A DNA stretch of 64,000 bases, from assembly GCA_050486265.1 (NCBI GenBank), contig JBJHCY010000004.1, positions 248,001 through 312,000 of the forward strand, given 5' to 3'. The notes beneath the pieces are model-generated. The model was not told the origin of the DNA. It made no database searches and saw nothing but the letters and a program-made list of their open reading frames with translations. This stretch comes from SLFH01 sp050486265. GTDB lineage: Bacteria; Planctomycetota; Phycisphaerae; Phycisphaerales; UBA1924. Both the position numbers and the translations under genes were made by a program. This document shows, in pieces, positions 1 to 8,492 of this stretch; position 1 is the first letter of the stretch, and each line of letters starts with the position of its first letter.

Positions 1-1323
1 GCCCGAAGCCCTTGTGATTCCCGAACGCCGCTCAAGCTCGCCCGCAAGCCGGATCTTCTCAGCCAACAGCTCGCCCGCCCAACGCCGCAGGAGTTTGCCC
101 TCGGTCTCCAACCTCGCCGAGAGCGCGCCCGAGAGGGCTTCGAGTTCCTCCACCCGGTCGGCCTTGCCTTGCAGCTGTCCGTCCAGCCAGGTCTTGGCCT
201 CCCAGAGTTCCTGCACGCGCCCGGTCTGCTCCTCCGCCCAGCGGCGCATCTCCTCGACGATCTCGTCGCGGGCCTGCAGCTCGGCGACCACATCCTCCTT
301 GGCCGCCCACGCATCGGCGAGACGCCTGGTCTGCTCGTCGGCCCAGGTCTGCAGGTCGCTGACGCGCGTCTTGAGGTAGGCGTTTTCGCGTTCGAGCTCG
401 TCGACGCGGGCCCGGAGGCGGTCGCGCTCGGCGATGGCGCCGCCGGCCGAGGCTTCCAGATCCGCGACGATGCCCCGATACTCCTCCAGCTTGGCGTCCA
501 GCCACCCCTTGGCGCTCAAGAGGTCGCGCACATACCCGAGCCCGTCGGCGAGCTGCACCGTCAGCGGCCCGATCATCGGCAGCGGGCCCTCGCTCGCCAG
601 AAACAGCCGCCCGGGGATCACCGGCTCACGACCCGTCCCCATCGTCTGCGATCGCTGGTCTTGCCAGCGGTCCTCCTCGATGGGCATCGGGCGGACCTCG
701 GTGCCCATCGTGTGCAGCTCGGCGTGCTCGCTGACGCCCGCAAAGCGGGCCTTGAGCCACCGCCGCAGATCGTCCGGCCCCGCCTCCCAGATGTGGAACG
801 GGTTGTCGACCCCGATCGCCTCGTCGTCCGGGCACGAGACCGCCAGCACCCCGCCCGGCGCAAGGAGCGACTTGAGCACATCGAGCAGCTTCTGCGGCTC
901 GGCGACATGCTCGATCACCTCCAGGCACACGATCACATCGAACCGGCCGACCGACGCCTCTTCGAGCGTGATCGCGTCGACGCAGCGGTGGGTCACGCCC
1001 GGGCGGGGGTAGAGGCGTCCGGCGCCCTCGATCGCCTCGGCGGAGATGTCGATCCCCAGGACTTCACCGGCCCCGGCGTCGGCGAGCATCGCAGAGCCGT
1101 AGCCCAGCCCGCACCCGCAATCGAGCACCCGGGCCCTGGGCATGAGCGAGGCGGCCCAGGCGTAGCGGGCCAGGTGCTGGGTCGCCAGGTGCGGGTCGGC
1201 GTCGGCGGGGTCGATCCGCTCCAGGCAAGCCTCTGGCGATTGGTGCGGGCCCTCGTTGGGGCCCGCGGGCGGGAGCTCGTGGGGGTCTTCCTGCACGGGC
1301 GATTGTTCACTCCGGTCTTGCAT
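1..1323 (-). CDS. Class I SAM-dependent methyltransferase with long C-terminal coiled coil (partial, runs off window)
   Basis: The frame is open from an ATG at 1323 to the window edge (441 codons, no stop), so the C-terminus is missing. Residues around 60-90 carry the SAM-binding glycine motif (VLDCGCGLGYGSAML followed by GIDIS), and FDVIVCLEVIEHV is the usual post-I motif, so the N-terminal 170 residues are a Methyltransf_11/23-type domain. From about residue 230 on the protein is rich in E, K, R, L and A with heptad-like spacing, consistent with a long coiled coil as in chain-length or capping enzymes of ABC-exported O-antigens (WbdD-like). The start overlaps the end of the ABC ATPase by 17 bases, so the two are co-transcribed. 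The likely role is modification or capping of the exported glycan; this comes from context and is not shown by sequence alone. Confidence 0.85.
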   Translation of the reverse strand, partial: MQDRSEQSPVQEDPHELPPAGPNEGPHQSPEACLERIDPADADPHLATQHLARYAWAASLMPRARVLDCGCGLGYGSAMLADAGAGEVLGIDISAEAIEGAGRLYPRPGVTHRCVDAITLEEASVGRFDVIVCLEVIEHVAEPQKLLDVLKSLLAPGGVLAVSCPDDEAIGVDNPFHIWEAGPDDLRRWLKARFAGVSEHAELHTMGTEVRPMPIEEDRWQDQRSQTMGTGREPVIPGRLFLASEGPLPMIGPLTVQLADGLGYVRDLLSAKGWLDAKLEEYRGIVADLEASAGGAIAERDRLRARVDELERENAYLKTRVSDLQTWADEQTRRLADAWAAKEDVVAELQARDEIVEEMRRWAEEQTGRVQELWEAKTWLDGQLQGKADRVEELEALSGALSARLETEGKLLRRWAGELLAEKIRLAGELERRSGITRASG

Positions 1324-2782
1324 CGATCCTCGCGGCCACATTGGCGTCGCCCCAGCTCCGCTCCCCGACCACCTCGACCTCGCACAGATCGTGCACGATG
1401 TCGCAGTCCGACCAGAGGTGCGGCCCCGTGTGGTCGGCCACACCCGCCATCAGCAGGTACTCGCCGGGATTGGCGGCAACCGGAAAAGTAAACGAGACGC
1501 GGATCGTCGTCCCCGCCCTCGCCCCGGCCAGGCAGCCGACCGTCTCGTGCTCGCCGTACATCGAGTGCGCCCCGACGATCATCCGCCCCTTGCTGTCGCA
1601 GAGGACGACGCCGACATGGGCGTCCTCCAGATCGTCGAGCACCTGCACCCGCAGATCGACGCGGACCTCGTCGCGCGAGCGCAGCACCCGGGCCGGGCGT
1701 CCCTCCGCGTCGAAGATGTTGAACGCGACGATCTTGGCGCGCCCGTCGCCGGCGCGGTTGCCCGGGTCGAGCCCCACGGCCGGAACGAGCTCGTCGCCCG
1801 AGACCTCGCTCGCCTTCCCGCCGGTCTCGGCCTTGGGCGCCTCGGCGACCTCCAGCCCCTGCACGATGCGGTAGTACTCCGCCGCGACGCTGGCGGTGTC
1901 GCCCCGGTCGACCACGCGCCCCCCGTCGAGCAGGATCGCCCGGTCGCACCACTTGCGGACCACGCCCATGTCGTGGGTGACCAGGAGCAGGGTGACGCCC
2001 TTTTCGCGGAGCATCTCCAGCCGCCGGAGGCACTTGGCTCTGAACCCCGCGTCGCCGACCGAGAGCGCCTCGTCGATAATCAGCACCTCCGGTTCGAGCT
2101 GCACCTGCACGCTGAACGCAAGACGCACCAGCATGCCCGAGGAATAGGTCTTCACCGGCTGGTCGATGAAGTGCCCGATCGAGGCGAACGCCTCGATCTC
2201 GGGGAACCGCCGCTCGACCTCCTTGCGGGACATCCCGAGGATCGAGCCGTAGAGCATCGCGTTCTCACGGCCCGTGAACTCGGGGTTGAACCCCGCCCCG
2301 AGCTCCAAAAGCGCCGCGACGCGGCCCCGGACCTCGACCTCGCCCGTCGTGGGACGCAGGACGCCGGCGATGATCTGCATCAGCGTGCTCTTGCCCGAGC
2401 CGTTGCGCCCGATGATGCCCAGAGCCTCGCCCTTGTCGAGCCGGAACGAGACATCCCGCAGCGCCCAGAAGTCTTTGTGGTACTTCTTGCCCGTCCAGCG
2501 GAACACGCTCTGGCGCAGGCGGTCCGACGGCTTGGCGTACATCTGGTAGCACTTGCCCACGCCCCGCACCTGCAGCACCGATTCGGCGCCCTCGCGGGGT
2601 TTGGGCTCGGGCTCGGGGCCGGGCGCGATGTTCGAGGGCGAGGTCCCGTGGGCGATGCCCGAGGCGATCCCCGTCGTGCCGGCGAGCTTGGCATCGTCGA
2701 CCTTCATGCCGTCGACGGGGGGCGTGCTCGAAGCCGGATTCGGGGCCGGGCCGGTCCGGGTCTGCGCCGTCTCAGATGACAT
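1307..2782 (-). CDS. Polysaccharide/polyol-phosphate ABC exporter, ATP-binding protein with Wzt C-terminal domain
   Basis: 491 residues. The nucleotide-binding domain has Walker A GRNGSGKS, an ABC signature reduced to YSSGMLVRLAF, and Walker B EVLIIDEALSVGD, the pattern of the TagH/Wzt/KpsT subgroup that energises glycan export. After about residue 310 there is a second beta-rich domain (IVAFNIFDAEG through DLCEVEVVG) matching the Wzt C-terminal carbohydrate-binding domain, which recognises the terminal modification of the chain. I chose the ATG at 2782 (MSSETAQ) because it overlaps the permease stop by 11 bases. An upstream in-frame start at 2818 would lie inside the permease gene. The acidic, proline-rich first 45 residues are atypical but lie outside the ATPase fold. 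Confidence 0.92.
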   Translation of the reverse strand: MSSETAQTRTGPAPNPASSTPPVDGMKVDDAKLAGTTGIASGIAHGTSPSNIAPGPEPEPKPREGAESVLQVRGVGKCYQMYAKPSDRLRQSVFRWTGKKYHKDFWALRDVSFRLDKGEALGIIGRNGSGKSTLMQIIAGVLRPTTGEVEVRGRVAALLELGAGFNPEFTGRENAMLYGSILGMSRKEVERRFPEIEAFASIGHFIDQPVKTYSSGMLVRLAFSVQVQLEPEVLIIDEALSVGDAGFRAKCLRRLEMLREKGVTLLLVTHDMGVVRKWCDRAILLDGGRVVDRGDTASVAAEYYRIVQGLEVAEAPKAETGGKASEVSGDELVPAVGLDPGNRAGDGRAKIVAFNIFDAEGRPARVLRSRDEVRVDLRVQVLDDLEDAHVGVVLCDSKGRMIVGAHSMYGEHETVGCLAGARAGTTIRVSFTFPVAANPGEYLLMAGVADHTGPHLWSDCDIVHDLCEVEVVGERSWGDANVAARIDARPE

Positions 2783-3665
2783 CCGCGAACCCCCCCCTCG
2801 CCCGCTGGAAGAGCGCATAGCCCGTGATGCACAGCACGATGCCCCCGGCCATCCAAAAGTTCAGCAGCCACCACATCGGCTGCTCCCCGAACATCGCCAC
2901 CGAGCGCACCCCGTCGACCACAGGCGTCATCGGGTTAAAGAACAGCAACACCCGGAACTCGAACGGCACCATCTCCAGCGAGTAGAAGATCGGCGTTGCA
3001 AAGAAGAGCAGCCGCTGCACGAACATCGCAACGACCTGGTTCAGGTCGCGCATGAACACGCCCAGCGCCGCCAGAATCCAGCTCAGCCCCAGGGCGCACA
3101 GGATCCCGGGCAGCAGCACGATCGGCGTCAGCAGCACCGTCGCGTGCACCTCGCCCTGGTAGAGCACCCAGATGATCCACGCCACCAGCAGCCCCAGCGA
3201 CGCGTAGAACAACGCCGCCAGCACCGACGAAACCGACAGAATCTCCAGCGGGAAGACCACACGCTTGACCATGTTCCTGCGGCCGACCACCAGGTTCGGC
3301 GCCTGGCCGAGCGGATCGGCGAACGCGCCGAAGACCATCATGCCCGCAAACAGCAGGATCGCAAACTCGATCCGCGACTCGTCCTCACGCCCGCTCAGGC
3401 GCCCTTCCAGCACCGTGCTGAAGACCACCGTGAAGACGATCAACTGCAGCACCGGCCCGAGGATCGACCAGAACACGCCCATCCGCGTCCCGCGCGTCCT
3501 GCCACGGATCTCGCGCACCGTGAACTGACGGATCAGCCCGCGCTTCGACCACAGCGAGGCGAACATCAGCGCAGGGCTGAGCAGGCGCAGCCACGCCGTG
3601 GGCTGCGGCGTCAGCCGACGGAGCTCGTTCCCACCTGCCCATGGCGTTGCGCCGTCCACCGCCAC
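2772..3665 (-). CDS. ABC-2 type polysaccharide export permease (Wzm/TagG-like)
   Basis: 297 residues with six hydrophobic segments (beginning LGPVLQLIVFTVVF and ending GGIVLCITGYALF) and a cytoplasmic N-terminus containing FTVREIRGRTRGTRMG, typical of ABC-2 permeases for O-antigen and teichoic acid export. It starts with GTG seven bases after the sulfotransferase stop, preceded by AAGGA, and overlaps the ATPase gene by 11 bases. Together with the ATPase it would form the inner-membrane exporter for a lipid-linked polysaccharide. Confidence 0.92.
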   Translation of the reverse strand: MAVDGATPWAGGNELRRLTPQPTAWLRLLSPALMFASLWSKRGLIRQFTVREIRGRTRGTRMGVFWSILGPVLQLIVFTVVFSTVLEGRLSGREDESRIEFAILLFAGMMVFGAFADPLGQAPNLVVGRRNMVKRVVFPLEILSVSSVLAALFYASLGLLVAWIIWVLYQGEVHATVLLTPIVLLPGILCALGLSWILAALGVFMRDLNQVVAMFVQRLLFFATPIFYSLEMVPFEFRVLLFFNPMTPVVDGVRSVAMFGEQPMWWLLNFWMAGGIVLCITGYALFQRARGGFADVI

Positions 3666-3671
3666 CGTCCT

Positions 3672-4745
3672 TTACTCGTCAGCCCCGTAGCCGAGCTCGT
3701 CGAGCACCCCGCCCGCGGCTTCCCTGAACACCTCAAGGTCGCGGGGGGTGAAAAACCGCCGCCAGTCGCCCGCGACGCCAGAGCGAAGGTCCGATCGGGG
3801 GTCCTCCTCGCCGGGCTTGCGCCCGCCCGAGTGGCGCTCGAACCGGGCCTCGCCGGCGCACGCGCTCACCTGTTCGTCGGCGGCGCCCACACCGAGAAAG
3901 CCCAGCACCGCCGCCAGCGGCGACGGACCTTCAAGAAGATCCTCGTACCGCACCTCGAAGTACCGATCGCCGAACAGCCCCGAGGCCTGCCGCCCCGCCC
4001 TCACCGCCGAAGCCCAAGACTCGGCCAGCACACCCAAACTGTCCTCGTTGAACAGCGGCTCAACATCCGTCGCAGGACCTGTGGCACTGGCGGCTCGCCC
4101 GCCAGTGTCTCCCCCCTCAATGTCTCCAGCAGTCCGTCCCCCAGAACCCTCAAACCACACCCCCTTCGCCCGCCTCGCCTGATCCGCCCCCGCCCCGAAC
4201 GCCTCGAAATCATCGTGGCGGAAGCGCAGGAACATCTCGCTGACGACCACATCCCGCCCGTCGCGCAGCATGTGGATGTACTTCGCCTCGGGGAAGAGCC
4301 GCCAGAGCGTCTCCGCACCGTGGCAGTAGTGCTCGACCGACTTGTCCCCGATCACGCGGACCCGGGCCGGGTTCTTCCAGGGCGCTCTGGCCGCGGCTTC
4401 GCGCATCAGGGCCTCGACCGCCCCTCTCGCGGCGATCATCCTCGCGTCGGACGCCGGGATGTTCCGCAGCCAGCCGTGCTCGGCGCCCCCCAGCGAGGCC
4501 CACGCGCCGAACTTCTCGGGGTCGATCCAGTGCTCAGCCCCCGAGCCGAGACCGTTGACCAGCCAACCTTCGTTGCAGCAATAGGCCTCGGGGTGGGTGT
4601 TCAGCATCGCCGTCAGCAGGGTCGTCCCGCTCCGCCTCGCCCCGGTCACGAAGAAAAACCGGACCGGACGGTCGAGGATCGATCGGTGCTGGTCGAGCAC
4701 CGGTCTCGGCGACGCTTCCGGGGCGATCGTGGCTGGTGGGGTCAT
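3672..4745 (-). CDS. Sulfotransferase family protein carrying an in-frame repeat insertion
   Basis: 357 residues from the ATG at 4745 (a GTG at 4775 is an alternative). The N-terminus has the PAPS 5'-phosphosulfate loop GARRSGTTLLTAML, and MLRDGRDVVVSEM matches the 3'-phosphate-binding segment, so it belongs to the Sulfotransfer_1/3 superfamily, which moves sulfate from PAPS to a hydroxyl or amine. As first gene of the exporter operon it probably sulfates the exported glycan or its precursor. Residues about 205-222 (GGDTGGRAASATGP) are encoded by a copy of hairpin repeat B at 4078-4112, apparently inserted in frame in a surface loop without breaking the gene. Confidence 0.85.
   Translation of the reverse strand: MTPPATIAPEASPRPVLDQHRSILDRPVRFFFVTGARRSGTTLLTAMLNTHPEAYCCNEGWLVNGLGSGAEHWIDPEKFGAWASLGGAEHGWLRNIPASDARMIAARGAVEALMREAAARAPWKNPARVRVIGDKSVEHYCHGAETLWRLFPEAKYIHMLRDGRDVVVSEMFLRFRHDDFEAFGAGADQARRAKGVWFEGSGGRTAGDIEGGDTGGRAASATGPATDVEPLFNEDSLGVLAESWASAVRAGRQASGLFGDRYFEVRYEDLLEGPSPLAAVLGFLGVGAADEQVSACAGEARFERHSGGRKPGEEDPRSDLRSGVAGDWRRFFTPRDLEVFREAAGGVLDELGYGADE
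4078..4112. repeat. Repeat B hairpin inside the sulfotransferase coding region
   Basis: The segment GTGGCACTGGCGGCTCGCCC followed by GCCAGTGTC forms a stem of ACTGGCGG against CCGCCAGT. On the other strand it reads GACACTGGCGGGCGAGCCGC, nearly identical to the copy at 32761-32792. It has the GGGACAC...GTGCCAC flanks that mark this family elsewhere in the window. Confidence 0.8.
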
Positions 4746-4865
4746 GCTGCGGGGCTCGCTGCTCTCCGGCCGCACAGATACCGCTCCGCAGGAGCGCGGC
4801 CGAACCCAATCCTACGCGCCGCCCAACGGATCGACCCGTCTGCATCTCCCCGCAAACGCCGATCC

Positions 4866-6347
4866 TCAGCCCTGTTCGATCAGCGAGGCCAAGAGGCGGG
4901 CGCCGTAGCCGGTCGGGCCGGCGATGTAGCACCCCGCGTCGCGGTCGGTGGCGTGGACGCCGGCGATGTCGATATGGGCCCAGGGCGTGCCCTCGGTGAC
5001 GAAGTAGGAGAGGAACGCCGCACCCTGAATCGGGTGGGCCTCGCGGACCGGGGCCGAGTTGTGCACATCCGCCACGGGCGACTTCATCATCTCGCGGTAG
5101 TCGTTGTGGTGGGGGAGTCGCCAGACCCGTTCGCCGCTGGCTTCGGAGGCCTTCTCGATCTTCGAGCGGAGTTCGTCGTCGTCGCACCACATGCCGGCGA
5201 AGACCTTGCCCAGGGCGACGACGACGCCGCCGGTGAGGGTGGCCATGTCGACGATGTAGCCGGGCTTTTCCTTTTCGCAGGCCCAGATGAGCGCGTCGGC
5301 GAGGACGAGGCGGCCCTCGGCGTCGGTGTTGGTGACTTCGACGGTGACGCCGTTGCGGAAGGTGAGGATGTCGTCGGGGCGGTAGGCGACCTCGCTGATG
5401 GCGTTCTCGGCGCAGGCGAGGAGGGCGACGACGGGGAAGTCGGGCTTGACGACGGCAGCGATGGTGTGCATGGCGCCGAGGACGGCGCAGCCGCCGTCCT
5501 TGTCGCGCTTCATGCCGCGCATGCCCCCGCCGACTTTGATCGAGAGCCCGCCGGAGTCGTAGGTGATGGTTTTGCCGACGAGGACGGCGGGCTTGGCGCC
5601 CTTCCTGGCGCGGCTGGGCCGGTACTCCAGGCGGATCATGCAGGGCTTGTGCTCGCTGGCGGCGCCGACGGTCTCGATGCCGACGAGCTTCTCGTCGGTC
5701 AGGGCCTTGCCCTTGATGACGGTGCACTTCATCCCGGTCTCGCGGGCGAGCTTGCGGGCCTCGGAGGCCATGTGGTCGGGGGTGCAGATGTTGGGCGGGC
5801 GGTTGCTGAGGGTGCGGGTGAGGTTGGCCCCCTCGGCGAAGCGCAGCCCCTCCTTGATGCCCTTGGCGAAGGCGTCGTCGGAGGTCTGGACGCTGAGCTT
5901 GGTGCGGTCGGGGACGGTGGTGGCCTTGCCCCGGAACTCGTCGGCGAGCCACGAGATCAGGCCGAGGCCCTCGCCGAAGGCGCGCCCGGCCATGCGGGTG
6001 TCGAAGCGACGGCCCTTGAGGACGCCGGCGAAGTCGGCCTCGAAGGCGGTCGCCTTGACCTGGGCGAGGCGACGCCCGACGGCCGCGGCGACGGTGCGCA
6101 TCACGCCGGGCTCGAAGCTGTCTTTGTCGCCCAGGCCGACGATGATGGTGCGGTCGAACCCGCTGGAGCCGGTGACCTCGCTGACGACGCCTGCGTCGCC
6201 GGTCGCCTCGGGTCGTTCGGAGGCGGCCTTGATCCAGCCGTCGGTGTCGCGTTTGGCGCTGGCGGCGTCGAGCTTCTCGCCCTTGAACTTGCCCAGGACG
6301 AGGACTTCCGGCTTTGTGCGCCCACCGACACGGACAGACTGGAACAT
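4866..6347 (-). CDS. pepA: Leucyl aminopeptidase (M17 family cytosol aminopeptidase)
   Basis: 493 residues. It has the M17 signature NTDAEGRLVLADAL and the metal-site segment GKTITYDSGGLSIKV followed by MKRDKDGGCAV, which supply the Lys and Asp/Glu ligands of the two-metal centre. It removes N-terminal residues, preferentially leucine, in the cytosol as a hexamer. The start at 6347 (MFQSVRV) is preferred over an upstream in-frame ATG at 6668 because AGGAGTGCTGAAC lies directly in front of it and the longer form would translate repeat A. It stands alone, divergent from the HIT gene. Confidence 0.95.
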   Translation of the reverse strand: MFQSVRVGGRTKPEVLVLGKFKGEKLDAASAKRDTDGWIKAASERPEATGDAGVVSEVTGSSGFDRTIIVGLGDKDSFEPGVMRTVAAAVGRRLAQVKATAFEADFAGVLKGRRFDTRMAGRAFGEGLGLISWLADEFRGKATTVPDRTKLSVQTSDDAFAKGIKEGLRFAEGANLTRTLSNRPPNICTPDHMASEARKLARETGMKCTVIKGKALTDEKLVGIETVGAASEHKPCMIRLEYRPSRARKGAKPAVLVGKTITYDSGGLSIKVGGGMRGMKRDKDGGCAVLGAMHTIAAVVKPDFPVVALLACAENAISEVAYRPDDILTFRNGVTVEVTNTDAEGRLVLADALIWACEKEKPGYIVDMATLTGGVVVALGKVFAGMWCDDDELRSKIEKASEASGERVWRLPHHNDYREMMKSPVADVHNSAPVREAHPIQGAAFLSYFVTEGTPWAHIDIAGVHATDRDAGCYIAGPTGYGARLLASLIEQG

Positions 6348-6504
6348 GTTCAGCACTCCTTGCCGGGCCCGCCCGGCGCTTCGATCGAAACTGTTGATAA
6401 CAGGGTCGGGACGATAGGGACCGCCCCGCGCCCGGGCGCACCGCATGATCCGGTGGAGCTGCGAGTTTCGTCCTTGATTCGGGCGTCTCGGCGGGAGGAG
6501 TGCG

Positions 6505-6645
6505 GGCGCGGGGTGCTGGGAACTGGGCGCAGGGGCGGCTTCGGCCTGCGGCCGAGGCTCGGGAGTTTGGTCGATGGAAAACGAAGCACGCCGCGGCTGA
6601 AGGCCGCTTCCTCCCCCGCGCCCAGCGCCCCGCACCCTGCGCCCC
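6505..6645. repeat. Repeat A copy 1 (long imperfect inverted repeat)
   Basis: The left arm GCGCGGGGTGCTGGGAACTG and the right arm CAGCGCCCCGCACCCTGCGC pair imperfectly. Inside them lie GGCTTCGGCCTGCGGCCGAG and GCGGCTGAAGGCCGC, the inner hairpins seen in the other copies. The element fills the 382-base gap between pepA and the HIT gene, where I see no gene. Confidence 0.75.
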
Positions 6646-6714
6646 TGATTCCAGAATCGCAGCGGCAAGCGGCGCTTCTGAGAACCTGCACACGCGATCG
6701 CTTTCGCGCACCTC

Positions 6715-6720
6715 TACACT
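6715..6720 (+). promoter_or_regulatory. Possible -10 element for the HIT gene
   Basis: TACACT lies ten bases before the HIT start codon, so a transcript initiated here would have almost no leader. No -35 box is visible at the right distance. Similar C/G-TAnnnT hexamers precede several other genes in the window. Confidence 0.25.
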
Positions 6721-6729
6721 CTCGCGCCG

Positions 6730-7278
6730 ATGGCTGACGAAACCCCGAACCCGGGCGATGAACAGACGCGGGCGCTCCAGGCGCCTTGGCGGCTGGAGTA
6801 TCTCGAGTCGCTCGACAAGCCCAAGCCCGCCCCCTCGGGCGGGAGTTTTCTGCTCGGGTACTGGCAACACCCCGAACTGGATACGCAGAACCATGTGATC
6901 GTGCGAACGGGCGAGGGGATGATCCTGCTCAACGCCTTTCCGTACGCCAACGGGCACCTGCTGGTGGCGCTGGGCGAGGCGAGGCCCTCGCTTCTGGATT
7001 ACGACGCGACGCAGCGGGCGACGCTCTGGGCGCTGGTCGACCGAGCCGCCGACCTCATGCAGCGGACGCTGCGTCCGCAGGGGATCAACATCGGGGTGAA
7101 CCAGGGTCGCGCCGCCGGGGCGGGCGTGCCCGGTCACCTGCATGTGCATCTTGTCCCCCGTTGGGGCGGCGATGTGAACTTCATGGAGGCCGTCGGGCGT
7201 GTGCGGGTGATCCCGGCGCCGCTGGAGGCGATGGCCGAGCGTTACCGGAGTGTGGCCGGCGGTGTGTCCGGGGCCTGA
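6730..7278 (+). CDS. HIT domain protein (Ap4A phosphorylase / hydrolase-like)
   Basis: 182 residues. The histidine triad HLHVHLV is complete at His136, His138 and His140, and LLNAFPYANGHLLVA plus INIGVNQG are the conserved strands of the branch that acts on dinucleoside polyphosphates. The length and the N-terminal extension (FLLGYWQHPELD) resemble the planctomycete and actinobacterial AP-4-A phosphorylase-like group. It hydrolyses or phosphorolyses nucleotide-ribose phosphate bonds; the exact substrate cannot be told from sequence. Confidence 0.9.
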   Translation: MADETPNPGDEQTRALQAPWRLEYLESLDKPKPAPSGGSFLLGYWQHPELDTQNHVIVRTGEGMILLNAFPYANGHLLVALGEARPSLLDYDATQRATLWALVDRAADLMQRTLRPQGINIGVNQGRAAGAGVPGHLHVHLVPRWGGDVNFMEAVGRVRVIPAPLEAMAERYRSVAGGVSGA

Positions 7279-7491
7279 AGCGCCCGCTCGCGAGGGTGTC
7301 TGGGGCGGAGAACGCTCGTGCTGGTCGATCGCACGACGACGCGCGTGGGTGGGTTTGTGAGGGCGTATCCCCTTGGCGGGCGGGAGGCCGGACACCCCCA
7401 GCGCTTTCTTCTTTGCGGGCGTCTGGTTTGCCCCAAGTCCGCCCGCCTCGGGGCCGATCAATCTCCCTGCAAGCTTTCAAGGGAGAACCCG

Positions 7492-8376
7492 ATGAGCCCG
7501 ACGCCAGATCAGAGGAAGCAGACGGTCGAGGCGGCGATCCGCGAGATCAGCCACATCGCGACGCTGCCCGAAATCACCGTTCGCATTATCGAGCTCGTCG
7601 AGGACCCCAAGTCCACGGCTCAGGACCTGCACAAGGTGATCAGCCAGGACCCGGCGCTCTGCAGCCGCATCCTGAAGGTGGTCAACTCGTCGTTCTACGG
7701 GCTGCCGGGCCAGATCGGCTCGATTAACCGCGCGATCGTGATGCTCGGGCTGAACGCGGTGAAGAACATCGCGATCGCCGCGAGCCTCGTGAAGCTCTTC
7801 AGGGGCGGCGAGCTGACGCAGGGGTTCTCGGCGAAGATGCTGTGGGACCACTGCTCGGCGGTGGCGGCGGGCTGCAAGATCATCAACGACCGCCTGCGTC
7901 TGGGCCTCGGCGACGAGGCGTACCTGGCGGGCCTGATCCACGACATCGGGCTGGTGGTCGAGATGCAGTTCGACCGCAACCGGCTGGTCGAGGTGCTCAA
8001 GCGGACCGGATTGAACGCCAAGGGCGAGCCCGCGAACGAGATGCGTGAGGTCGAGGACGATGTCTTCGGCGCCAACCACCAGGACTTCGGCGCGGCGCTG
8101 TGCGAGAAGTGGCGCTTCCCGCGTCCGTTCTCGATGGTGACCGGCTACCACCACCGGCCGCTGGAGACACCGGGCGAGTCAAAGACGCTGGTGTCGACGG
8201 TCTACCTGGCCGACCGGCTGGCGGCGCGACTGGGCGTCGGCTTCCGGGGCGACCTGCTGTCGCTGGAGTGCGATCCGCAGGTGCTCGGGGTGCTCGGCCT
8301 GAACGCTTCGGACTTACAGCCGATCCAGGAAGCGATGGAAGAGGCGGTCAAGACCGCTGTCAACCTCGCGGCCTGA
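7492..8376 (+). CDS. HDOD domain protein
   Basis: 294 residues from the ATG at 7492, preceded by AAGGGAGAACCCG; the frame is open further upstream but that part is not protein-like. The whole protein is an HDOD domain: LPEITVRIIELVEDP, DPALCSRILKVVNSSFYG, AGLIHDIGLVVE and VTGYHHRP are the standard blocks. HDOD proteins are HD-superfamily relatives without reliable phosphohydrolase activity that act in bacterial signalling such as cyclic-di-GMP or stress networks. One HD pair is kept (HDIG). A second HDOD protein at 39769-41568 has a receiver domain, so the cell has at least two. Confidence 0.9.
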   Translation: MSPTPDQRKQTVEAAIREISHIATLPEITVRIIELVEDPKSTAQDLHKVISQDPALCSRILKVVNSSFYGLPGQIGSINRAIVMLGLNAVKNIAIAASLVKLFRGGELTQGFSAKMLWDHCSAVAAGCKIINDRLRLGLGDEAYLAGLIHDIGLVVEMQFDRNRLVEVLKRTGLNAKGEPANEMREVEDDVFGANHQDFGAALCEKWRFPRPFSMVTGYHHRPLETPGESKTLVSTVYLADRLAARLGVGFRGDLLSLECDPQVLGVLGLNASDLQPIQEAMEEAVKTAVNLAA

Positions 8377-8492
8377 CACGAACACTCCCGCGTCGCCCGG
8401 CGTAGTTTCGGGCGGCGCAGCACGATCTCTCTTTCTCCCTCCGGGCGGCCGTGTCGACAGATGCGGCCGTCTTTGTGCGCACGCGCGTTGGG

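Noticed and set aside
2553..6737. 1394-codon plus-strand open frame
   Set aside because: It is the antisense of the ABC, sulfotransferase and pepA genes. Its translation is low-complexity Arg/His/Pro/Ala sequence typical of shadow frames in GC-rich DNA, with no domain pattern.
4534..7461. 975-codon minus-strand open frame
   Set aside because: It overlaps pepA in another frame, runs across repeat A and the HIT gene, and shows only Arg/His/Gly-rich sequence. pepA explains this strand fully.
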